From: Solobacterium sp.
Lineage (GTDB): Bacteria; Bacillota_I; Bacilli_A; Erysipelotrichales; Erysipelotrichaceae
Assembly: GCA_015256775.1 (NCBI GenBank)
Contig: JABZLM010000027.1
Span: 1-18,917, forward strand
Reading direction: 5' to 3'
Length of the DNA stretch: 18,917 nt
The position numbers and the translations under genes are program-made. Below are positions 14,666 to 18,917 of this stretch, piece after piece (position 1 is the stretch's first letter; each line of letters begins with the position of its first letter). The notes beneath the pieces were generated by a model that saw only the letters and a program-made list of their open reading frames with translations, ran no database searches and was not told the origin of the DNA.

Positions 14666-15484
14666 ATGGAAAATTACGAAACACTACTCAAAGAACTAAA
14701 TGATATTACGGATGAAGATCTAGTATTAAAAATGCGAATTCCTGATCGTACAAATATCATTACGATATTAAAGCAGGTACAAGCAGTTATTTTACCAGAC
14801 TATTATCATGCTGGAATGTTAAACCAGCAACAAGCGCTCAACTATTTATCGGAAGGTTTACAGAAGGAAATTCAAGCATCTCTACAATTTAAAGGTGCGG
14901 ATTGTTCCATCTGTGGACATTTAAGAGATATGTTCTTGCAGGAGTTACCTGCAATCAAACGTTCTGTCTTAACAGATATCCAAGCAATCTATGATGGAGA
15001 TCCAGCGGCGAAATCAAAACCAGAAGTTGTTATTGCATATCCTGGTTTCTACGCTATCTTTATCTATCGTATTGCACATGTGTTATATAACTTAGGGGTT
15101 CCATATATCCCGCGTTTAATGGCAGAATATGCACACGAAAAGACGGGAATTGATATCAACCCTGGTGCGACGATTGGCGATTACTTCTGCATTGACCACG
15201 GTACAGGTGTTGTCATTGGCGAAACAGCAGTGCTTGGTCACCATGTGAAGTTATATCAGGGTGTTACACTTGGAGCGAAGAGTTTCAAGGTTGATGAGAA
15301 TGGTGAGCTTGTAAAGGGTATAAAACGTCATCCAAATATTGGTAATAACGTTGTTATCTATGCCAATGCGACAGTTCTTGGTGGTGATACCGTAATTGGG
15401 GATGGTTGTGTGATTGGAGCGAGTGTATGGATTACTAAATCTGTAGAAGCTGGCACAACGGTATACTTTAATCCAAATAAATAA
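14666..15484 (+). CDS. cysE: Serine O-acetyltransferase
   Basis: The 272-residue enzyme acetylates serine with acetyl-CoA to give O-acetylserine, the substrate of CysK. A helical N-terminal domain (about 1-155) precedes a left-handed parallel beta-helix of hexapeptide repeats. Visible repeats include INPGATIG, GVVIGETAVLG and NVVIYANATVLGGDTVIG. The Asp177-His178 pair in CIDHGTG and a second His in LGHHVKLYQGVTLG are the catalytic signature. The C-terminus ends VYFNPNK and lacks the long tail ending in Ile that docks into CysK in the cysteine synthase complex of E. coli and others. I chose the ATG at 14666, one base after the cysK stop. There is no good Shine-Dalgarno, so coupled translation is likely. 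An upstream extension to 14603 only shadows cysK. Confidence 0.94.
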   Translation: MENYETLLKELNDITDEDLVLKMRIPDRTNIITILKQVQAVILPDYYHAGMLNQQQALNYLSEGLQKEIQASLQFKGADCSICGHLRDMFLQELPAIKRSVLTDIQAIYDGDPAAKSKPEVVIAYPGFYAIFIYRIAHVLYNLGVPYIPRLMAEYAHEKTGIDINPGATIGDYFCIDHGTGVVIGETAVLGHHVKLYQGVTLGAKSFKVDENGELVKGIKRHPNIGNNVVIYANATVLGGDTVIGDGCVIGASVWITKSVEAGTTVYFNPNK

Positions 15485-15490
15485 GCATGA

Positions 15491-15517
15491 GGGGTACTCC
15501 AAAGGGAGTACCTTTTT
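15491..15517 (+). terminator. Intrinsic terminator of the cysK-cysE operon
   Basis: GGTACTCC (15493-15500) pairs with GGAGTACC (15505-15512) across the loop AAAG, then TTTTT. It lies directly after the cysE stop. The T-run touches the TATAAT box of the next gene. Confidence 0.9.
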
Positions 15518-15518
15518 G

Positions 15519-15524
15519 TATAAT
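15519..15524 (+). promoter_or_regulatory. -10 box of the MATE gene, implying a leaderless mRNA
   Basis: A perfect TATAAT sits only six bases before the ATG at 15531. Transcription would begin at or next to the start codon. No ribosome-binding site precedes the ATG. The -35 position (about 15496-15501) lies within the terminator stem and is poor. Confidence 0.45.
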
Positions 15525-15530
15525 AGGCGT

Positions 15531-16943
15531 ATGAATACACAGCTAGCAGAAAAGATACGGAATGCAGAGCAGTTAACATTTTCCGATAAAATCAAATTGA
15601 TACGTGATTTAAGTATCCCTGGTATCCTAGCGGTCATTACAGAGACGGTCATGGGATTTATTGATACAGCGATGGTTGGTGCACTTGGGGCATTAGCCTC
15701 GGCGTCAATTGGTCTGGTTATGTCGAGTACTTGGTTATTTGGTGAACTGATCAACAGTGTTTCAATCGGTTTTTCGGTGCAGGTTGCACATGCTGTTGGG
15801 GCAGGAAAGCTTGATCGTAGTAGAAGGATATTTAAAGGATCGATTTTAACATCTTTATTGATATCATTTTTGATTGCTGGAATTTGTTATGTGTGGGCAC
15901 ATATTGCCCCATCTTGGTTACAAGCACAGCCGGAGATATGGAAAGATGCGATAGATTATTTAGGTTTATATGCAATCTTCCTTCCAATACGCCAGTTAAA
16001 TTATTTGGTGAATGGTATGTTGCAATGTGCAGGTGACATGAAGACTCCAAGTAAGATGGCTGTATTAATGTGTGTCTTAGATATTATCTTTAATTTTATT
16101 TTGATTTTCCCAACTCGTCTGATCTCAATCTTTGGTATTGAAATATGGATATATGGTGCAAATCTTGGTGTTTTTGGTGCACAGCTTGGAACATCACTAG
16201 CAGTATGTGTATGTACTGTGATTTCCTTTAAGGTGGCCTTAACAAAATCAAAGGAATTACATATTAAAGAAATTCGTGGGAATTGGTTTGCTAGTAAAGA
16301 GGTATTGTCTTCTGCTTGGAAGATTGGACTGCCAAATGCATTAGCACAAAGTGTATTATGCATGGGACAGATTGCGTCAACAAAGATTATTGCGCCACTA
16401 GGTACAGTGGCCATTGCGGCACATTCTTTTGGCAATACAGTAGAATCAATTTGTTATATGCCAGGCTATGGTATCGCGGCTGCAGCAACAACATTAATTG
16501 GACAAGCAATTGGTGCTGGTAAGAAAGAACTTGCAAAAGACTTTGCGAATATTATTACGTTATTGGGAATGTCTGTAATGGGTGTCCTTGCAATATTCCT
16601 ATTCTTTACATCGCCGATGATTTTTGCAATCTTAACCCCGGATGTTGAAGTGCAAAGACTAGGTGTCAGTGTAATCCGTGTTGTTATGCTTGCGGAACCA
16701 TTATTTGCAGCATCGATTGTAATCACAGGTGTATTACGTGGTGCTGGTGATACGGTAGTGCCATTTATACTCAATTTACTAAGTTTATGGGGGATTCGTA
16801 TTACACTAGCGTTCTTCTTGGCGCCAACGATGGGTCTTATGGGAGCTTGGCTAGCGATGACGATTGATATTGCGATAAGAGGTGTATTATATTTAATTCG
16901 GTTATATAAGACGAATTGGTTAAGTGGAGTAGGAGGTCAGTAG
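15531..16943 (+). CDS. MATE-family multidrug/toxin exporter
   Basis: The 470-residue membrane protein has about twelve hydrophobic helices in two related halves. The family uses a Na+ or H+ gradient to expel drugs or toxic metabolites. Recognisable segments are GFIDTAMVGALGALASASIGL in the first helices, FSVQVAHAVGAGKLDRSRRI, MLQCAGDMKTPSKM, and the second-half counterparts TTLIGQAIGAGKKELAKDF and GVLRGAGDTVVPF. I chose the ATG at 15531. A TTG frame extending to 15516 is inside the terminator T-run, and the next internal ATG would lose the first helix. No Shine-Dalgarno is present and a TATAAT lies just upstream, so leaderless translation is likely. The stop is two bases before the phosphoesterase ATG. 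Transported compounds are unknown. Confidence 0.9.
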   Translation: MNTQLAEKIRNAEQLTFSDKIKLIRDLSIPGILAVITETVMGFIDTAMVGALGALASASIGLVMSSTWLFGELINSVSIGFSVQVAHAVGAGKLDRSRRIFKGSILTSLLISFLIAGICYVWAHIAPSWLQAQPEIWKDAIDYLGLYAIFLPIRQLNYLVNGMLQCAGDMKTPSKMAVLMCVLDIIFNFILIFPTRLISIFGIEIWIYGANLGVFGAQLGTSLAVCVCTVISFKVALTKSKELHIKEIRGNWFASKEVLSSAWKIGLPNALAQSVLCMGQIASTKIIAPLGTVAIAAHSFGNTVESICYMPGYGIAAAATTLIGQAIGAGKKELAKDFANIITLLGMSVMGVLAIFLFFTSPMIFAILTPDVEVQRLGVSVIRVVMLAEPLFAASIVITGVLRGAGDTVVPFILNLLSLWGIRITLAFFLAPTMGLMGAWLAMTIDIAIRGVLYLIRLYKTNWLSGVGGQ

Positions 16944-16945
16944 AT

Positions 16946-17767
16946 ATGCATACAATGATACTTGTTTCAATAGTGATGATTTTATTGCTTGCATTGATTG
17001 TATTTTTAGGATGGCCGCATAAAATTGATGCGACGAGAAAAAAGATATACTCACCACTTATTTCAAAACGTGTTCGTATCTGTGTGATTTCGGATTTACA
17101 TTCTCAAAGTTTTGGCACAGATAATGAGCGTATTATCCGTATGGTAAACAAACACAAACCAGATTTAATTGTATTTCCAGGTGATATCTTTACGCCTAGA
17201 GGAGACAATGAAAGTATGCTTGCACTCATGCATGCATTGAGAGAATACCCACGTGTGTATATCAGTGGAAATCATGATGCGATGTTGAAAGAAGAACTAC
17301 ATGACTATGTGATTGCGATGCGTTCCGATGGTGTGCAGGTTCTATTAGATGATAGTGAAGTAATGAATATCAATGGGCAATTACTAGAGATCATTGGTTT
17401 AACGGATGGTGGTCCTAAGACGAATAAAACAGTAGAGGAAGTAGATTCTCTTTGTATGACATCGTATTATAGAATTCTTTTATCACATCGACCACATCAT
17501 ATTGCATTTTATGAACAACTACCTGTAAATCTAATCATCAGTGGACATGCACACGGTGGTCAATGGGCAATCCCATTTATTAGACAAGGATTATATGCGC
17601 CACAGCAAGGACTATTCCCGAGATACACGCATGGCATCAAGAATCTTGAGGGAAGACTTTTATATATTTCAAGAGGATTTGCGACGGGAAATAAATTCTT
17701 TGTTCGCTTGTATAACAATCCTGAATTGGGATTTATCGATTTATTACCAATCAATGAAAAACGATGA
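16946..17767 (+). CDS. Membrane-anchored metallophosphoesterase (YkuE-like)
   Basis: The 273-residue protein has one hydrophobic anchor at residues about 4-23. A calcineurin-like phosphoesterase domain follows. Metal ligands are Asp50 and His52 (ISDLH), Asp80 (FPGD), Asn109 and His110 (SGNHD), His181 (LSHRP), and His201 and His203 (SGHAHGG). The set of two-metal motifs is complete, so it should be active. Anchored relatives such as YkuE act on lipid-linked or envelope substrates, but the substrate here is not known. AGGAGG (16931-16936) within the end of the MATE gene precedes the ATG at 16946 by nine bases. A longer frame from 16916 is a shadow of the MATE C-terminus. It is probably co-transcribed with the MATE gene and ends at a bidirectional terminator. 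Confidence 0.9.
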   Translation: MHTMILVSIVMILLLALIVFLGWPHKIDATRKKIYSPLISKRVRICVISDLHSQSFGTDNERIIRMVNKHKPDLIVFPGDIFTPRGDNESMLALMHALREYPRVYISGNHDAMLKEELHDYVIAMRSDGVQVLLDDSEVMNINGQLLEIIGLTDGGPKTNKTVEEVDSLCMTSYYRILLSHRPHHIAFYEQLPVNLIISGHAHGGQWAIPFIRQGLYAPQQGLFPRYTHGIKNLEGRLLYISRGFATGNKFFVRLYNNPELGFIDLLPINEKR

Positions 17768-17789
17768 GCAAACTGTTGCCCATCGTTTT
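17758..17789. terminator. Bidirectional terminator between the phosphoesterase and alr genes
   Basis: AAAACGATG (17758-17766) pairs with CATCGTTTT (17781-17789). After one mismatch, inner GCAA pairs with TTGC around loop ACTG. The plus strand continues TTTTAGTTTC and the minus strand continues TTTTTCATTG, so it can stop both converging transcripts. It overlaps both stop codons. Confidence 0.85.
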
Positions 17790-18906
17790 AGTTTCTTTCT
17801 TTTGTAAGAATACTCTTTTCTAAACGAGAATTTTCTTCATCTTGAATTTTGTTATGCCAGATATAACGACGTGTTACACGGCTGCTAAGTAAACAGATAA
17901 TCTCATATGGGATTGTATTTAATTCTTCAGCCATCTTTTCTAAAGAGATGTGTTCGCCAAAGATTTCAACAACTGTTTTTACTGGAACTTCTTTCTCTAA
18001 GTGAATCATTGCTTGATCCATACAAACGCGTCCTACAATCTCGGCATATTGACCATCTACGTATACCTTTCTACCTTGGTTTGCACGGATAAATCCATCC
18101 GCATAACCAATTGGTAAGGTAGCGATGATTTCGCCATCTTTTGCGGTGTAGGTAGCGCCATAACCTACTGTATCACCTGCATGCATATGTTTTACCATTA
18201 CAACTTCACTGAAAAGTGAAATTGCTGGTTCAAGGGATTTTTCATAAGTAGAGATGCCATATAGAGAGATACCAATACGGCAAGCGTTTGAAGTGTCTTC
18301 TTTAAAGAATGCAGTTGCGTCACTGTTATCACAATGTACCCAAGGGAATGTATATGAGAAGGATTTTACTGCTTCTTTAAATTTAGAAAATTGAAGGTTT
18401 GTAAGTTCTAAATCACTATCTGCACAACAGAAGTGGGTGAAGATTCCTTCCATATCACAGCTTGCAGCTTGCAGTTTTTCAAAGGCTACATGAAGTTCAT
18501 TAATTGTACGAAAGCCAATACGGCTCATCCCTGTATCAACTTTTAGATGTACGTGTAAACCTTTGCAGTTTTGTTTTGCTGCATCGTGTACCCATTCAGT
18601 AGAGTAAGCAGTACAGGAAATTCCGTATTTGATTAAAATGGGAATATCATTAGCTTCTGTAGCACCTAGTATTAATAGCTTTCCTTCATAGCCTTCGTTG
18701 CGAAGTACAAGGGCTTCATCTAGAGATGATACAGCAATCATCTCTGCACCCGCTTCTAAAACAGCACGTGCCACATGAATATCACCACAGCCATAGGCAT
18801 CTGCTTTTAATACAGCGATGATTTTCTTCTGACAAATTTCTTTTAATTGAATCAAGTTGTGTTCAATCTTATCTAGATTGACTTGCATCCATGTTTTTCT
18901 ATACAT
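17788..18906 (-). CDS. alr: Alanine racemase
   Basis: The 372-residue PLP enzyme interconverts L- and D-alanine for peptidoglycan. The PLP lysine is Lys34 in AVLKADAYGCG. The second catalytic residue is Tyr253 in VGYGATYTA. HVHLKVDTGMSRIGF, GIFTHF and VGRVCMDQ are further family motifs. The N-terminal TIM-barrel and C-terminal beta-domain are complete. The last 20 or so residues, after LLSSRVTRRYIW, form a polar tail (ending ILTKERN) that is slightly longer than usual. GAGGTG lies four to five bases before the ATG at 18906, at the very edge of the window, so the promoter and any upstream partner gene are not visible. Its stop codon lies inside the bidirectional terminator. Confidence 0.95.
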   Translation of the reverse strand: MYRKTWMQVNLDKIEHNLIQLKEICQKKIIAVLKADAYGCGDIHVARAVLEAGAEMIAVSSLDEALVLRNEGYEGKLLILGATEANDIPILIKYGISCTAYSTEWVHDAAKQNCKGLHVHLKVDTGMSRIGFRTINELHVAFEKLQAASCDMEGIFTHFCCADSDLELTNLQFSKFKEAVKSFSYTFPWVHCDNSDATAFFKEDTSNACRIGISLYGISTYEKSLEPAISLFSEVVMVKHMHAGDTVGYGATYTAKDGEIIATLPIGYADGFIRANQGRKVYVDGQYAEIVGRVCMDQAMIHLEKEVPVKTVVEIFGEHISLEKMAEELNTIPYEIICLLSSRVTRRYIWHNKIQDEENSRLEKSILTKERN

Positions 18907-18917
18907 ATTACACCTCT

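Noticed and set aside
15251..15754. 167-residue minus-strand open frame spanning the cysE end and the MATE start
   Set aside because: It crosses a strong terminator, is antisense to two well-supported genes, and has no ribosome-binding site or recognisable motif.

Overview
The window reads as chromosomal DNA of a low-GC Gram-positive bacterium (Bacillota). Promoters are AT-rich and sigma-A-like, ribosome-binding sites are strong AGGAGG types, and intrinsic terminators end in T-runs. The proteins (Gram-positive type OppABCDF, short GuaC, YcgQ-like domain, CysK-CysE pair) look like those of Erysipelotrichia or neighbouring classes. The class is an impression from protein style, not a proven placement. 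No phage, transposon, CRISPR, tRNA or rRNA was seen. This is mostly ordinary housekeeping sequence with one striking regulatory region.

Left part, minus strand (about 3416 to 252): guaC (GMP reductase), then two G3E-family (CobW/COG0523) GTPases. The first GTPase carries a roughly 100-residue tract of almost only Cys, His, Asp and Glu. The second joins a G3E GTPase domain to a C-terminal domain resembling the end of YcgQ (TIGR03943/DUF1980). They probably act together in metal (zinc?) handling. A terminator closes the group, and the start of an unknown membrane protein runs off the left edge.

Middle, plus strand (3667 to 9379): a complete oligopeptide ABC importer, oppA-B-C-D-F, with a hairpin between oppA and oppB and a terminator at the end. 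Next come an aldo/keto reductase on the minus strand, a divergent LysR-type regulator, and a stand-alone SNF2-family helicase.

Right part: a cysteine biosynthesis operon, cysK-cysE (13732 to 15484). Its 5' leader (about 13490 to 13731) holds a short open reading frame with its own ribosome-binding site and four consecutive Cys codons. Four RNA segments follow the classical trp-attenuator plan: 1 pairs with 2, 2 with 3, and 3 with 4, where 3:4 is a strong intrinsic terminator just ahead of cysK. This looks like ribosome-mediated, cysteine-sensing transcription attenuation, in a phylum where T-boxes and the CymR repressor are the usual solutions. It is the best candidate in the window for an undescribed system.

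After cysE and its terminator come a MATE-family exporter, apparently translated from a leaderless mRNA, and a membrane-anchored metallophosphoesterase. A bidirectional terminator then separates these from the convergent alanine racemase gene alr at the right edge.
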